A stretch of 64,000 nt of DNA from Bacteroidota bacterium (GCA_023446155.1 JAEXIT010000010.1:124001-188000); one strand, 5' to 3'. Shown: positions 16,363-25,949, numbered from the stretch's first letter. Numbers and translations are program-made. The notes: generated by a model not told the origin, from the sequence alone.

Positions 16363-17124
16363 ATGAAGATTGTTGATTTATCCAAGCCCATTCAGTACAA
16401 CAAAAAAGATCCCTGGTTTATGAAAGTGCGGATCAAACACAAACCACATCGAAAATCGAAACTGCTGATCCGTTTTTTGGGTTTACCGGGACGATTGTTT
16501 CCACAACATTTTTCCGGTTGGGCCGATGACACGATTAAATCGATGGGCGTACACGCCACCACACATATTGACGCACCCTGGCATTATGCGCCTACCTGCG
16601 AAGGGAAACCGGCCAAAACAATTGATCAGATTCCATTGGAATGGTGTTACGGAAAAGGTATGGTTATCGATATGAAACACAAAGCCGATTTCGATCCGAT
16701 TACCGTTTCCGATATTCAATCATTTCTCGATAAACATCAGCTTACCATAGAACCGAATATGATCGTCCTGATTAAAACCGGTCGGGATATTTATAACGGA
16801 ACCGAAAAGTTCCACGAAATCGGAACCGGAATGAGTGCCGAAGCCACACGTTGGCTAATCGACCAGGGGATTAAAGTGATGGGGATTGATCAATGGGGTT
16901 GGGATTTGCCGTTACACTATCTGATCAAACAAGCAAAAAAAGAAAATAACCGCGAATTGTTCTGGGAAGCGCATCTCGTTGGATACGAAAAAGAATATTG
17001 TCATATCGAACAGTTGGTCAATTTGGACGCACTACCCTATACCGGTTTTGACATTGCCGTTTTTCCGCTTAAAATCGTCGGTGGTTCTGCCGCGCCGGCA
17101 CGCGTGGTCGCGCTGTTTAAATAA
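16363..17124 (+). CDS. Cyclase family protein (kynurenine-formamidase-like metal hydrolase)
   Basis: 253 residues. The diagnostic motif HATTHIDAPWH places His64, His68, Asp70 and His74 as the metal ligands and catalytic residues of the cyclase/KynB fold. The C-terminal region (GFDIAVFPLKIVGGSAAPARVVAL) is also conserved in the family. Members hydrolyse amides or lactones such as N-formylkynurenine; here the substrate is not indicated, since no tryptophan-degradation gene is adjacent. It stands alone with its own promoter box and a downstream hairpin. Confidence 0.85.
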   Translation: MKIVDLSKPIQYNKKDPWFMKVRIKHKPHRKSKLLIRFLGLPGRLFPQHFSGWADDTIKSMGVHATTHIDAPWHYAPTCEGKPAKTIDQIPLEWCYGKGMVIDMKHKADFDPITVSDIQSFLDKHQLTIEPNMIVLIKTGRDIYNGTEKFHEIGTGMSAEATRWLIDQGIKVMGIDQWGWDLPLHYLIKQAKKENNRELFWEAHLVGYEKEYCHIEQLVNLDALPYTGFDIAVFPLKIVGGSAAPARVVALFK

Positions 17125-17157
17125 AAACCTGTCAGGTCTTTGAGACCTGTCAGGTTT
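17125..17157. repeat. Imperfect palindrome/hairpin, probable terminator
   Basis: Two copies of a CCTGTCAGGT-type unit face each other around CTTTGAG. Each half is itself nearly palindromic. It starts immediately after the cyclase stop. The form resembles dispersed extragenic hairpins seen in flavobacteria, rather than a simple terminator. Confidence 0.55.
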
Positions 17158-17160
17158 ATC

Positions 17161-17197
17161 AAAAAAGGGTTGCTTGCATTTGCAAACAACCCTTTTT
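17161..17197 (-). terminator. Terminator of the PKD/T9SS protein gene
   Basis: AAAAAGGGTTG near 17162 pairs with CAACCCTTTTT near 17186, two bases before the minus-strand stop; A/T runs on both sides allow two-way use. Confidence 0.8.
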
Positions 17198-17198
17198 A

Positions 17199-20100
17199 TT
17201 ATCGTTTTAAACTAAAATGTCCTCTAATTTCCCTACCATCCGGTAAAATCAACACATACCAGTAGTCTGTCGACGGTAATGGTTCCCGGTTGTAAATTCC
17301 GTCCCATCCGCCGGAGGCTTTCATCTGATAAAGCATTTTTCCGTATCGGTCGAAAATATTTACTATAGCATCTTTATACGGACTAATTGTAGCGCCTTTA
17401 ATACGCCATAGATCGTTGTAACCATCGCCATTCGGTGTAAAGAATTTTGGAATTCCCAATACGGCGATACGCTTTTTAACCGTACCACAACCGTGGAAAT
17501 CTTTTACATATACCGTATGAACACCCGCATCTACATTGGCGAAGAAATTACTATCCTGATACGGTCCTTCTTCATTATCCAAAGCATATACATAATGATC
17601 ACTAGTTCCCGTCGCATATACGATTACGGTATTATTATCGGTATCCGATAAATCGTTTACTTCTACATTAGTGATCACCGCCACATCCGAAGCAACTACC
17701 GTAATGGTACGCGTAGCCGAACATCCGTAGGTTTTGTCGGTTACTTTTACGGTATAGGTTCCCGCAGTGTTTACCGATAAAAGCGGTGTGGTTACGCCAT
17801 TGGACCATAAGAAATCATAACGGGTAGCATCGGCAATTCCGGCTGACAATAGTAATGACGTATGCGCACATAATATCGGAGCAAAGTCATCTGCAACCGG
17901 TGGAAGTGGTCGTACGCTTAATTTTATCTCGTGTAATCCGCTACAATCATTATTAGTCTCGATACGGGCGTAAATCATCTGGGTGTTCGGAACCGTATTG
18001 GTAAACGTCGTGTTCAATTCATTTTGCTCCAATAAAGCATCGGTAAGTGTCGCATAATATGCCACATCGGTTCCGGGTGCTTCCAAACCGGTGTCCGTCA
18101 AGGTAAACGCCGCATAAGCCGTATCCGAACAGGCATTTATTTCAAATCGCTGTGTGGGTGTTAAGGTTACCTGTAATTCCAATGTAGTCGTTGTATAACA
18201 ACCGGTTGTCGTATCGGTTACGCGTACCGTCAACATTTGTGGATTGGTTGAATTGGTAAAAGTAGTCGGTAGCGGGTTGGTATTATTGGCTTCATCTGTT
18301 GGATTGCTAAAAAATGTAGTCGTCAGGTTTGCATTACCATTCGTAAGAGTAGCATTGGCTTCTGTCAGATTAAAAGTTGTTAATCCATCCGGATTTAATC
18401 CGAAATCACATTGTACCAAAATGGCAGGAGTTGCTACCGGTAATGGATTTACTTTTAAATGTAGGCTTGCCGTCGTATAACAATTCGGATTAGCTTTATT
18501 TTCAATTCGGATAAAAATCTCCTGATCATTAGGAGTTGTATTCGTATAATTATCCGGTAATGGATTCGTTTTTGTATCGGCCTGTGTCTGGTTTAAGTGG
18601 AAACTGATGTTGTAATCCGTGGCATTTTGCGTTCCTAAGATACCGGCTACGCGTGTTGGCAGAGTAAACGTTTCTATTCCGTTTGCTGTAGCATCGTCGC
18701 ACAATACATAATCGGTTGCGCTTACAATCTGTGGTTTAGCTGTTACGGTTACATCAAAATCCGTCAGTGCATAACATTCTGAATTATTCCGATTCTGCAC
18801 CCGTGCGTAAATTGTAAATGCGCCGGTTGTATTCTGAAAAGCCGCCGCATTTACCGCATTGGTATTGGACGTTGCATTTGCCGATGATGTAAAATAACGC
18901 ACTTCAAAAGTCGTGGCACTTTGTCCGTTTAAAATGGCATTATCCTGTTGTTGCAAATCGATTGCCATTTGTCCGTCGCTATCCGTATCGCATAAATGAA
19001 GGTCATTCGCCACAAAAGCATTAGGTACTTCGCTTATGATTACATTTTGTGTACTGCTTGAACTTTCGCCATTTACCGTAATGGTTAGTGAAACCACATA
19101 ATTACCAACTGTGGCATAAACGTGTGTCGGCTCGGTTACACTTGATGTCGGAGAACCATCTCCAAAATCCCAGGTTAAGACACCGGAGCTGGCCTGATTT
19201 AAAAAAGAAGGCGGTAACGTAAATGTGGTCGTATCCCCCAAACAGGTATTCGCCACCTGAAAACTCGGATTAAACACCGATGTTATAAAAGGAGGTAATC
19301 CTAAAGCAGCATTACCGGTTAGCAGAACCCCATTAGGAACATAATTGACCTGAAATCCGGATTCTTCCGGATCATTAATTACGCCTAAAGTAGCTTCACC
19401 GGCATTCGCTAAATATATTTTCCTATTGGGTCCTAACTGTAAAGCTCCTGTAGTATTAATAGTACTGATAACTGTTTGTGAAGCTGGAATATCATTTTGT
19501 TCCAAATCGAACTGCATCAGTACATATTGCCCATTATCTCTCATGGTAGCATATACTTTTTTTGACAGTGCCGAAAACTCTACTCCATAGACATTTACCA
19601 TTGTTTTTAAAGCAAGTGAATTTGAGACAATTCCCGTATTTCGATCAAAATCATATAAATATATCCCTCCATTACTGTCGGTATCTCCAGTTACCGATCC
19701 GTTTTGGGAATGTGCAATGGCTAATTTTTCGCCATTGGGTGAGGCTTTTAAATAGCCTATGGCGTTACGCCGATAACCTGCCGTCGTAATATAAGGATCT
19801 ATGGTCGATACAACCGGGGTTAGTCCCACTCCGGTTGAAGTAATCCGAAACGCATAAAAGCGGTTTACAAAATGAGTAATTACCCAATAACCTCCGGAAC
19901 CATCTTTAACCGCTGTAATTTTTTCGGAGCATTTGTATTTGATTTCTTCTCCGTTTGGATTCGGATCGTACGTAACCAAATGTGAATTCCGGGTCGTTAC
20001 ATTACCGATACTTCCGTTATTTCCAACTACCGAAAGATTTACAATCGAGTAGTTAAAACCATTATTAAAACCGTCGTCTTCATTCATTGCTACTGCAGTA

Positions 20101-20504
20101 TTCCGATTCGGATAGGTTGCTGCATTATCATGATGCGGTTCGTCTACCGTAAAAATATAATAGATGTCGGGATTCCCCGGTTTTGGAATAATGATACCGG
20201 ATTGCGTACTGGATGGATCGCCAAACAAACCACTACCGGCAAAATAATCGCCATTGGGCATTTTAACATGATTGCGATCCCAAACCGTACGACCATCGGT
20301 ATAAAACAATAAATCGCCACTGGCATTGGAGATCGAACTACAACCTTCTGTTGTATAAATTTGTCCGTTGGAAAGTGCCGTTACATTTCCGTTAGCGTCG
20401 AAATGAATGCCGGCACCACCACCGAAAAACCAGTTGTTCGCTTCTCCCTGTCCGTAAATACTGATACTGGACAAAAACAGGAGAATAAAGTATTTTTTGA
20501 TCAT
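17199..20504 (-). CDS. Secreted PKD-domain protein with type B T9SS C-terminal domain
   Basis: 1101 residues. A signal peptide (MIKKYFILLFLSSISIYG) is followed by a beta-propeller-like region (about 20-410). Next is a PKD domain (about 435-490) with the hallmark LTWDFGDGSPTS. Several repeats of about 95 residues follow, each beginning with an LCDD/QCDF-type Cys-Asp motif. The last 85 residues form the gliding-motility-associated (CHU_C) type B sorting domain: FFTPNGDGYNDLWRI, then YGKMLYQ, GGWDGIYN and a final FSLKR. It would be exported through the outer membrane by T9SS and kept on the surface or released. Its ligand is unknown. Confidence 0.9.
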   Translation of the reverse strand: MIKKYFILLFLSSISIYGQGEANNWFFGGGAGIHFDANGNVTALSNGQIYTTEGCSSISNASGDLLFYTDGRTVWDRNHVKMPNGDYFAGSGLFGDPSSTQSGIIIPKPGNPDIYYIFTVDEPHHDNAATYPNRNTAVAMNEDDGFNNGFNYSIVNLSVVGNNGSIGNVTTRNSHLVTYDPNPNGEEIKYKCSEKITAVKDGSGGYWVITHFVNRFYAFRITSTGVGLTPVVSTIDPYITTAGYRRNAIGYLKASPNGEKLAIAHSQNGSVTGDTDSNGGIYLYDFDRNTGIVSNSLALKTMVNVYGVEFSALSKKVYATMRDNGQYVLMQFDLEQNDIPASQTVISTINTTGALQLGPNRKIYLANAGEATLGVINDPEESGFQVNYVPNGVLLTGNAALGLPPFITSVFNPSFQVANTCLGDTTTFTLPPSFLNQASSGVLTWDFGDGSPTSSVTEPTHVYATVGNYVVSLTITVNGESSSSTQNVIISEVPNAFVANDLHLCDTDSDGQMAIDLQQQDNAILNGQSATTFEVRYFTSSANATSNTNAVNAAAFQNTTGAFTIYARVQNRNNSECYALTDFDVTVTAKPQIVSATDYVLCDDATANGIETFTLPTRVAGILGTQNATDYNISFHLNQTQADTKTNPLPDNYTNTTPNDQEIFIRIENKANPNCYTTASLHLKVNPLPVATPAILVQCDFGLNPDGLTTFNLTEANATLTNGNANLTTTFFSNPTDEANNTNPLPTTFTNSTNPQMLTVRVTDTTTGCYTTTTLELQVTLTPTQRFEINACSDTAYAAFTLTDTGLEAPGTDVAYYATLTDALLEQNELNTTFTNTVPNTQMIYARIETNNDCSGLHEIKLSVRPLPPVADDFAPILCAHTSLLLSAGIADATRYDFLWSNGVTTPLLSVNTAGTYTVKVTDKTYGCSATRTITVVASDVAVITNVEVNDLSDTDNNTVIVYATGTSDHYVYALDNEEGPYQDSNFFANVDAGVHTVYVKDFHGCGTVKKRIAVLGIPKFFTPNGDGYNDLWRIKGATISPYKDAIVNIFDRYGKMLYQMKASGGWDGIYNREPLPSTDYWYVLILPDGREIRGHFSLKR

Positions 20505-20665
20505 ATATTAAGAAAAAAACAGACAAATATAGATAATTAAAAGTCAGTAAATCGTTAAATTATTAAAAAGAGCGCTTAAATAAAGGCAAGTGTTAAAAAA
20601 CGCGTTACGTATTAATTCGTAAAAAATACCGGGTTTTTCCCCTATTTTGGTATTAGGGTATCGGC

Positions 20666-20673
20666 TACATTTG
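20666..20673 (+). promoter_or_regulatory. -7 box (TACATTTG) upstream of the small membrane protein
   Basis: TACATTTG fits TAnnTTTG. A TTTG at 20646-20649 lies 16 bases upstream, slightly short of the usual -33 spacing. The leader would be about 20 bases. Confidence 0.55.
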
Positions 20674-20698
20674 CCCCTATATGTAAAACAATACTCAA

Positions 20699-20908
20699 AT
20701 GAAGGCAAGATCACTATCGGTTATTTACTTTTTTATGGCGATTTACTCCTTTACTCAGTTGTATTTCTATTTCGATGATCTGGATTTTACAACAGAATTG
20801 TTCAAATCATTAATTATCCTCCTCACCGTGATCATTGCCATAGTCATGGTGGGTTCTTATATAAGTTTTTATATCCATAAAAAGCGACGCTTTATCAATC
20901 GGAAATAA
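20699..20908 (+). CDS. Small two-helix membrane protein
   Basis: 69 residues beginning MKARSLSVIYFFMAIYSFTQ. Two hydrophobic helices (about 6-24 and 34-58) are joined by an acidic loop (DDLDFTTE), with a Lys/Arg-rich C-terminus (HKKRRFINRK). It is preceded by a plausible promoter and ends one base before the convergent menC stop, with no terminator between. Not recognised as a named family. The coding reading is supported by the promoter and charge distribution only. Confidence 0.6.
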   Translation: MKARSLSVIYFFMAIYSFTQLYFYFDDLDFTTELFKSLIILLTVIIAIVMVGSYISFYIHKKRRFINRK

Positions 20909-21967
20909 TTAAAGCGTCAGGGCCGTAATATCCCAATTGGCACCGGCCTGATATCCTAAATACCCTGCTGCCACTATCAGCGGGCAATTAAAATTATTTG
21001 TATAAAGACTACCTGTCCCCAGTCCCTGGGGCATTTTATTTTGTAGAGTATACGTCCATTGGGCAATGGCGTTTAATCCAACATTACTTTCCAAAGCAGA
21101 GGTAATCCACCAGCCGATGTTTTCTTTTTCGGCCAGATCAATCCATTCCTGCGTACCGCGAAAACCGCCAATCAGGCTAGGTTTTAAAATAATATACTGC
21201 GGACGGATGGTTTGCAGCAACGTTTCTTTTTCGGATTTTGTAAAAACTCCAATCAGTTCTTCATCCAAGGCAATCGGTAAAGGGGTCTCCCGACATAATT
21301 GTGCCATCGCAGCGGCATTCCCTTGTCGGATGGGTTGTTCGATACTATGCAGACTAAATTCCGCTAGTTTTTCGAGTTTTTCCAAAGCGTCTTCTTTTTT
21401 AAAAGCGCCATTGGCATCCACGCGGATTTCGATGGTCTCCGGATCAAAATTACTGCGGATAAAAGCCAACAGGTCGATTTCCGTCTGAAAATCGATGGCG
21501 CCGATTTTAAGTTTGATACATCGGAATCCCTGTTCCAGCTTTTCTTCGATTTGCTGTTTCATATAGGCCTGATCGCCCATCCAAACCAAACCATTGATCG
21601 GGATATTTTTTTCCGAACGGGTAAAATCGGATGGAAACAATACAAACGGATCGGCTGCTTCAAGCGATCGGAAAGCCATTTCCAGGCCGAACTGAATCGA
21701 TGGAAATTCCTGTAGGCATTCCCATAATTCCGTTTCGCCCAAATGGATATTTTCGCAGGTCCAGCGTAGTTTTTCTTCATAATCCGGTCGGTCGTCGATA
21801 CTCAAACTTCGTAAGATCCCACACTCGCCTATTCCGGTTTTTCCATCTTTTTTAAGTAGGATAAACCAGGTTTCTTTTTCGGTCAATACCCCTCTGGAAG
21901 TTCCCGATGGTCTTTTAAATTGTAAGGTATATTTTTGATAGGTTGCTTGTATTATGGAATCGGACAT
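20909..21967 (-). CDS. menC: o-Succinylbenzoate synthase
   Basis: 352 residues, an enolase-superfamily barrel. Visible motifs are the catalytic LKIGAIDFQ (Lys), the metal ligand IRVDANGAF, the second ligand EQPI and third DEEL, and the late Lys in IILKPSLIGG. MenC dehydrates SHCHC to o-succinylbenzoate in menaquinone synthesis. It lies downstream of MBL hydrolase and menA on the same strand. A 57-base pyrimidine tract separates it from the upstream stop. A dipeptide-epimerase reading is possible, but the menaquinone context favours MenC. Confidence 0.88.
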   Translation of the reverse strand: MSDSIIQATYQKYTLQFKRPSGTSRGVLTEKETWFILLKKDGKTGIGECGILRSLSIDDRPDYEEKLRWTCENIHLGETELWECLQEFPSIQFGLEMAFRSLEAADPFVLFPSDFTRSEKNIPINGLVWMGDQAYMKQQIEEKLEQGFRCIKLKIGAIDFQTEIDLLAFIRSNFDPETIEIRVDANGAFKKEDALEKLEKLAEFSLHSIEQPIRQGNAAAMAQLCRETPLPIALDEELIGVFTKSEKETLLQTIRPQYIILKPSLIGGFRGTQEWIDLAEKENIGWWITSALESNVGLNAIAQWTYTLQNKMPQGLGTGSLYTNNFNCPLIVAAGYLGYQAGANWDITALTL

Positions 21968-22041
21968 AACCGGATGGTTTTAAATTAAAATAAGATTTAC
22001 AGTCGGCAATTGGTTTCCTTCCATAAATCTTATTGTATCAG

Positions 22042-22098
22042 TTTTCTTTTCTCTTTTCTCTTTTCTCTTTCTTCTTTCTTCTTTCTTCTTTTCTCTTT
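22042..22098. repeat. 57-base pure pyrimidine tract (TTCTTTC/TTTTCTC units)
   Basis: The plus strand contains only C and T over this stretch, built of short TTTTCTC and TTCTTTC units. It abuts the stop of the MBL gene and lies in the menC 5' region. On the coding strand it is a run of A and G. Confidence 0.85.
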
Positions 22099-22774
22099 AA
22101 AGATCAATAGAAGCTCCGATTTCGAGCAGCATCAGGTCTTTACCTCGGTTAAAGAATTTGCGGATGGCCTCTTCGTGGTTAATTTCAATATACCCGAATG
22201 TATCGAAATGATAGCCCAATACTTTATCACAGGCAACAAAATCGGATGCAATAATCGCATCGTCCACATCCATCGTAAAGTTACTTCCAATTGGTAGAAT
22301 CGCCAGATCCAATTTGGTACGCATCGGAATCAATTTCATATCCATCGTCAACGCGGTATCACCGGCAATGTAGATGTTTTTGTGTTCGCCTTCAATTACA
22401 AATCCGCCCGGCTGACCGCCATAGCTTCCGTCTCCAAACGAACTGGTATGAATTGCGTTTACATATTTTACCGTTCCGAAATCGAATTTCCAGCTTCCGC
22501 CATGATTCATCGGGTGGTATTGCAATCCTTTATTACCATAATGAGACGCAATCTCGTAGTTCGAAACGATAACAGCATTTGTTCTGGCCGCAACGGCTTC
22601 CACATCCAAGGTATGGTCGCTATGCGCATGCGTCAGTAAAATATAATCGGCTTTGATCGTATTCATATCAATATGGGCCGCTTTCGGATTTCCGGAAATA
22701 AACGGATCCACCAAAAGGTGTTTTCCACTCACTTCAATTCCCAAACAAGCATGTCCGTAAAATGTAATTTTCAT
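22097..22774 (-). CDS. Metal-dependent hydrolase, metallo-beta-lactamase fold (UPF0173-like)
   Basis: 225 residues. The metal-binding signature is LTHAHSDHT near residue 50; further ligands appear in NAIHTSSFGDG, IYIAGDTALT and GYHFDTFG. Length and the MKITFYGHAC opening fit the UPF0173/YtkL-like group of small MBL hydrolases. The substrate is unknown. It starts 10 bases after menA, so it is co-transcribed with menaquinone genes, as in other Bacteroidota. A hydrolase acting on a menaquinone-pathway thioester is a possible role, but inferred. Confidence 0.85.
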   Translation of the reverse strand: MKITFYGHACLGIEVSGKHLLVDPFISGNPKAAHIDMNTIKADYILLTHAHSDHTLDVEAVAARTNAVIVSNYEIASHYGNKGLQYHPMNHGGSWKFDFGTVKYVNAIHTSSFGDGSYGGQPGGFVIEGEHKNIYIAGDTALTMDMKLIPMRTKLDLAILPIGSNFTMDVDDAIIASDFVACDKVLGYHFDTFGYIEINHEEAIRKFFNRGKDLMLLEIGASIDL

Positions 22775-22784
22775 AGTTTGTTGT

Positions 22785-23693
22785 TTAAAAAGTTAATACC
22801 ACCGATAGTAAAACCGAAAATAGAAACGTACTCAAGGCTACTTTTTTCAGTTCGGGATCCAATGCTTTCGGATCTTTATTATCGATAACGGTTTTCAGAT
22901 GTTTTAAAAGCGGAAGATACGCCAGTACAAAAAGGTATTGTTTCCATTCGAAATCGGACCAGATGGCAAATGCCAATCCCAATAGCATGGCGGTTACCAC
23001 AATACCGATATGGTAGCGTTTTGCATTTTGAGCGCCGATTTTTACGACTAATGTGTTTTTTCCGGCTTTGATATCCGATTCGCGATCGCGCATATTGTTT
23101 AGGTTCAGCACCGCCACACTTAGCAATCCGACACTTACCGCCGGTAAAAATAATTTAATATCCAATGCTTGTGCAAACAAAAAATTGGTTCCGAGTACGC
23201 TCACCAATCCGAAGAAGATAAACACAAATAAATCGCCCAATCCTCTATATCCGTAGGCCGATTTTCCAACGGTGTACTTGATCGCCGCCGTAATGGCCGC
23301 TAATCCCAATACAAAGAAAAACAGGGAAAATCCGAAATTATCACTACCAAACGATGCATAAATCAGTGATATTGCAATGATTAATGTCGCAACCGACACA
23401 ATAATGATTCCTTTTTTCATTTGCTCGGGTGTGATCGCACCACTTTGTATCGCCCGTTGCGGACCGATACGGTCTTTATTATCGGTTCCTTTTACGCCAT
23501 CACCATAATCGTTGGCAAAGTTCGAAAGCACCTGTAACCCTAAGGTTGTCAGGAATGCCAAACCAAAGATAATCCAGTAATTCGGACTATCTGAATAGTG
23601 TTTATAAGCATAAAAACTCCCCACCAATATTCCGGAAATGGATAACGGAAGGGTTCTTAATCGTGCGGCTTCAAGCCAGATTTTGGCACTCAT
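22785..23693 (-). CDS. menA: 1,4-Dihydroxy-2-naphthoate polyprenyltransferase
   Basis: 302 residues, about nine transmembrane helices, UbiA superfamily. The first Asp motif is NFANDYGDGVKGTDN, the MenA-type prenyl-diphosphate site; the second is NMRDRESDIKAGKNT. It attaches the isoprenoid tail to DHNA in the inner membrane, giving demethylmenaquinone. A repeat of purines precedes its ATG on the coding strand. The MBL hydrolase and menC follow. Confidence 0.92.
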   Translation of the reverse strand: MSAKIWLEAARLRTLPLSISGILVGSFYAYKHYSDSPNYWIIFGLAFLTTLGLQVLSNFANDYGDGVKGTDNKDRIGPQRAIQSGAITPEQMKKGIIIVSVATLIIAISLIYASFGSDNFGFSLFFFVLGLAAITAAIKYTVGKSAYGYRGLGDLFVFIFFGLVSVLGTNFLFAQALDIKLFLPAVSVGLLSVAVLNLNNMRDRESDIKAGKNTLVVKIGAQNAKRYHIGIVVTAMLLGLAFAIWSDFEWKQYLFVLAYLPLLKHLKTVIDNKDPKALDPELKKVALSTFLFSVLLSVVLTF

Positions 23694-23696
23694 AGT

Positions 23697-23734
23697 ATTC
23701 TCTTTATTCTTTTCTCTTTATTCTTTTCTCTCTG
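23697..23734. repeat. Pyrimidine-rich tandem repeat upstream of menA
   Basis: A 14-base unit ATTCTTTTCTCTTT occurs about two and a half times on the plus strand between the PH-protein stop and the menA start. It resembles the tract at 22042-22098. Confidence 0.75.
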
Positions 23735-25219
23735 TTACATCCAGCCTTTCGGCGCGGTTTCCACCTGATACAACCATAGATTCACCAGTTCTTTTATATT
23801 TGAAAAATCCCCCAAATGAAAGGCTATTTTTCCTCCGGCTGTATATAACGTGACACTTCCGATATCGGCGCTTTTATGCCAGAAAAACTGACTCGTACGG
23901 ATGGCTTGTATTTTATGCGGTTCGATGATCTGATGTTCGATATCCCAAACCCCTTTTCTACAGATGATAAATTCGTCGGTGACAAACAGACGGTTGTTTC
24001 GAAAGCCAAAATACAGTAACAGGCCGGTGAACGTGATATATAACGGTACAAAAATAAGGTATTCCGCTATAGGTAGCACGGTAAATTCATACAATAAAAA
24101 CAAAATCAGCAGTGGTACAAACAGGTATAGTACCCCTCCTACGATCAACCTTCTGATATTCGGCACTAAAGCAACACCTTGCTCCGGAATTTTATGAAAT
24201 AGCAATGCCATAATACGATCGCGTTCGGCTTCAGAACATCCTGGAATAGCAATCGCCTGTTTGTCGTTTTCCTCCTGATCGGCATTCCCGGAAGCCTGTC
24301 GGATTTTTAGCGTAAGCGTATCCATTTTCTTTTGTAAATAATTCCGACTGGTCGAAACAATCTGTACTTTTTCCGGGCGGATGATCGTATTTTTAGTATT
24401 CAGCAAACCGTACGACAATAACAACGACTGATGTTGTCGGGTGATTTTAAAATCGAAATATTTAATAATCGTTCGGCCGAGGTTTAATAACAACAATATC
24501 CCTAAAAGAATCAGGATCAAAATTGTGATCGAATACATCGCGAGACCTTGATCGACATAGGCATCGAATTTGTCCCCATCGATTTCATTGGCCCGCATAT
24601 AGCTTTGCACATTTTCGTAAAGGGTTCCGAAAAAAGCGATCAGCAGCGCAAAACTGCGAAGGTAATTTGACGTAATTCCAATCTTAACCAAACTGGAAAA
24701 ACTGATTTTGATAAATGGCGCGTTTTGATCGGTAGCGGTAGTCGTTTCCGATTCGCTGTTTTTTTCACCTTCCAGCAAACGTTTTTTTAAGTCCTGCGCC
24801 AATTGGTGTGAAACAGCTCGGATTACAGCTTCTTTTTTCTGTGTTCCGGCGGTATCGACATCGAGTGCATACACACCAATCAGTTTTTGAATAAACGACT
24901 GATTGATGGTAACCTGTTGGATTTTTTGCAACTTGATCGCAATCCGCGTTTTGTTCAATACCCCTTTATTGATAATAAACTCTTCGTTTGTATCGTCTAT
25001 ATAAAACGTAAAATTCCGGTATTGCAAATAGGCTACAATCGCCACAAAGACAAACAATCCGACAATACCCGAAACGACCAGTGCTTTATTGAGTTCGTTA
25101 AATTTAAAGAGCCATACCACCAAAATCGGCCATAGTCCGCGTATAATGCGCTGAAACGTATCCGTAAACATAACCAGGATTCCGACAAGTGATTGACGTT
25201 GTGGTTCGTTAAAGTTCAT
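23735..25219 (-). CDS. PH-domain membrane protein, YdbT-like
   Basis: 494 residues with pairs of transmembrane helices at about 15-60, 180-265 and 365-405. Each pair is followed by a bacterial PH (bPH2) domain of about 75 residues, e.g. FYIDDTNEEFIINKGVLN and LFVTDEFIICRKGVWD. Three TM-pair/PH units are typical of B. subtilis YdbT. It overlaps the YdbS-like gene by 11 bases, as in YdbS-YdbT pairs, whose products are proposed to act in the membrane and in bacteriocin resistance. It is placed between menB and menA. Confidence 0.85.
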   Translation of the reverse strand: MNFNEPQRQSLVGILVMFTDTFQRIIRGLWPILVVWLFKFNELNKALVVSGIVGLFVFVAIVAYLQYRNFTFYIDDTNEEFIINKGVLNKTRIAIKLQKIQQVTINQSFIQKLIGVYALDVDTAGTQKKEAVIRAVSHQLAQDLKKRLLEGEKNSESETTTATDQNAPFIKISFSSLVKIGITSNYLRSFALLIAFFGTLYENVQSYMRANEIDGDKFDAYVDQGLAMYSITILILILLGILLLLNLGRTIIKYFDFKITRQHQSLLLSYGLLNTKNTIIRPEKVQIVSTSRNYLQKKMDTLTLKIRQASGNADQEENDKQAIAIPGCSEAERDRIMALLFHKIPEQGVALVPNIRRLIVGGVLYLFVPLLILFLLYEFTVLPIAEYLIFVPLYITFTGLLLYFGFRNNRLFVTDEFIICRKGVWDIEHQIIEPHKIQAIRTSQFFWHKSADIGSVTLYTAGGKIAFHLGDFSNIKELVNLWLYQVETAPKGWM

Positions 25220-25790
25220 CTTCCGTAGGATTTACCGGTGGAACCTCGTTATTTTCGGATGCAACCGACGGTATTTCTTCGATTAATTTCGCCATTATGA
25301 GTTGTTTGATCCGATCGGCCTGTTCGCGTCGAAGCCCGGCAATACGAATATCGCTTCCACTACCACCCGCTGTAAAGATTTCGATTGTAGCAAGTTCCAA
25401 TTTTCGGGAAACCGGTCCTTCGTGTAACGCCACATGTTGCACCCGATTGTACGGGATTACGGTTATGGTCGTGGCAATCACACCGCTTTTATACAATACA
25501 TCGTGCTGGCGAAAAGCAAATCCTTTTTTGCGAAACGAAACCAATCCGATTACCAACGTAATGATAATGACAATTACAATAGCCAAAATCCCGATTAACA
25601 AAACGGTTCCCAAAACCAGATCCGGATTGATCAGCAGAAACGCAGCCAAAATTCCGATCAGGATCAAGGCAAAAACTGCGGTGTTAAAAAAGATCACTTT
25701 TTTATAGTCGGCCTGTAACGGCTCAAAGTCAACCGCTTCAAATCGCGGTAACTCACGGGTGTCAATACTTGTATTGGTAAACGATTCCAT
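25209..25790 (-). CDS. PH-domain membrane protein, YdbS-like
   Basis: 193 residues from ATG 25790 (MESFTNTSID); an in-frame start at 25817 is also open. Two transmembrane helices (about 40-100) are followed by one bPH2 domain (AFRQHDVLYKSGVIATT, then PYNRVQHVALHEGPVSRK). It is the usual partner of the three-unit YdbT protein, with which it overlaps by 11 bases. The C-terminus is acidic and Pro-rich. Confidence 0.82.
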   Translation of the reverse strand: MESFTNTSIDTRELPRFEAVDFEPLQADYKKVIFFNTAVFALILIGILAAFLLINPDLVLGTVLLIGILAIVIVIIITLVIGLVSFRKKGFAFRQHDVLYKSGVIATTITVIPYNRVQHVALHEGPVSRKLELATIEIFTAGGSGSDIRIAGLRREQADRIKQLIMAKLIEEIPSVASENNEVPPVNPTEDEL

Positions 25791-25949
25791 AGTGGCAGTG
25801 TTTCGGTCGGTATACAATTTCTATAGTTTCAAAAATAGGCAATTGTTCCCGACGATTTTTATAGTGTTCCAATTATTATTGCATAAAAAAGTAGGAGAAA
25901 CTCCTACTCTTTCACGGCATTCAAATGCCAATATTGTATACGGTATCCA

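Noticed and set aside
20909..21967. MenC as dipeptide epimerase
   Set aside because: Same superfamily, but the menA/menB context favours o-succinylbenzoate synthase.
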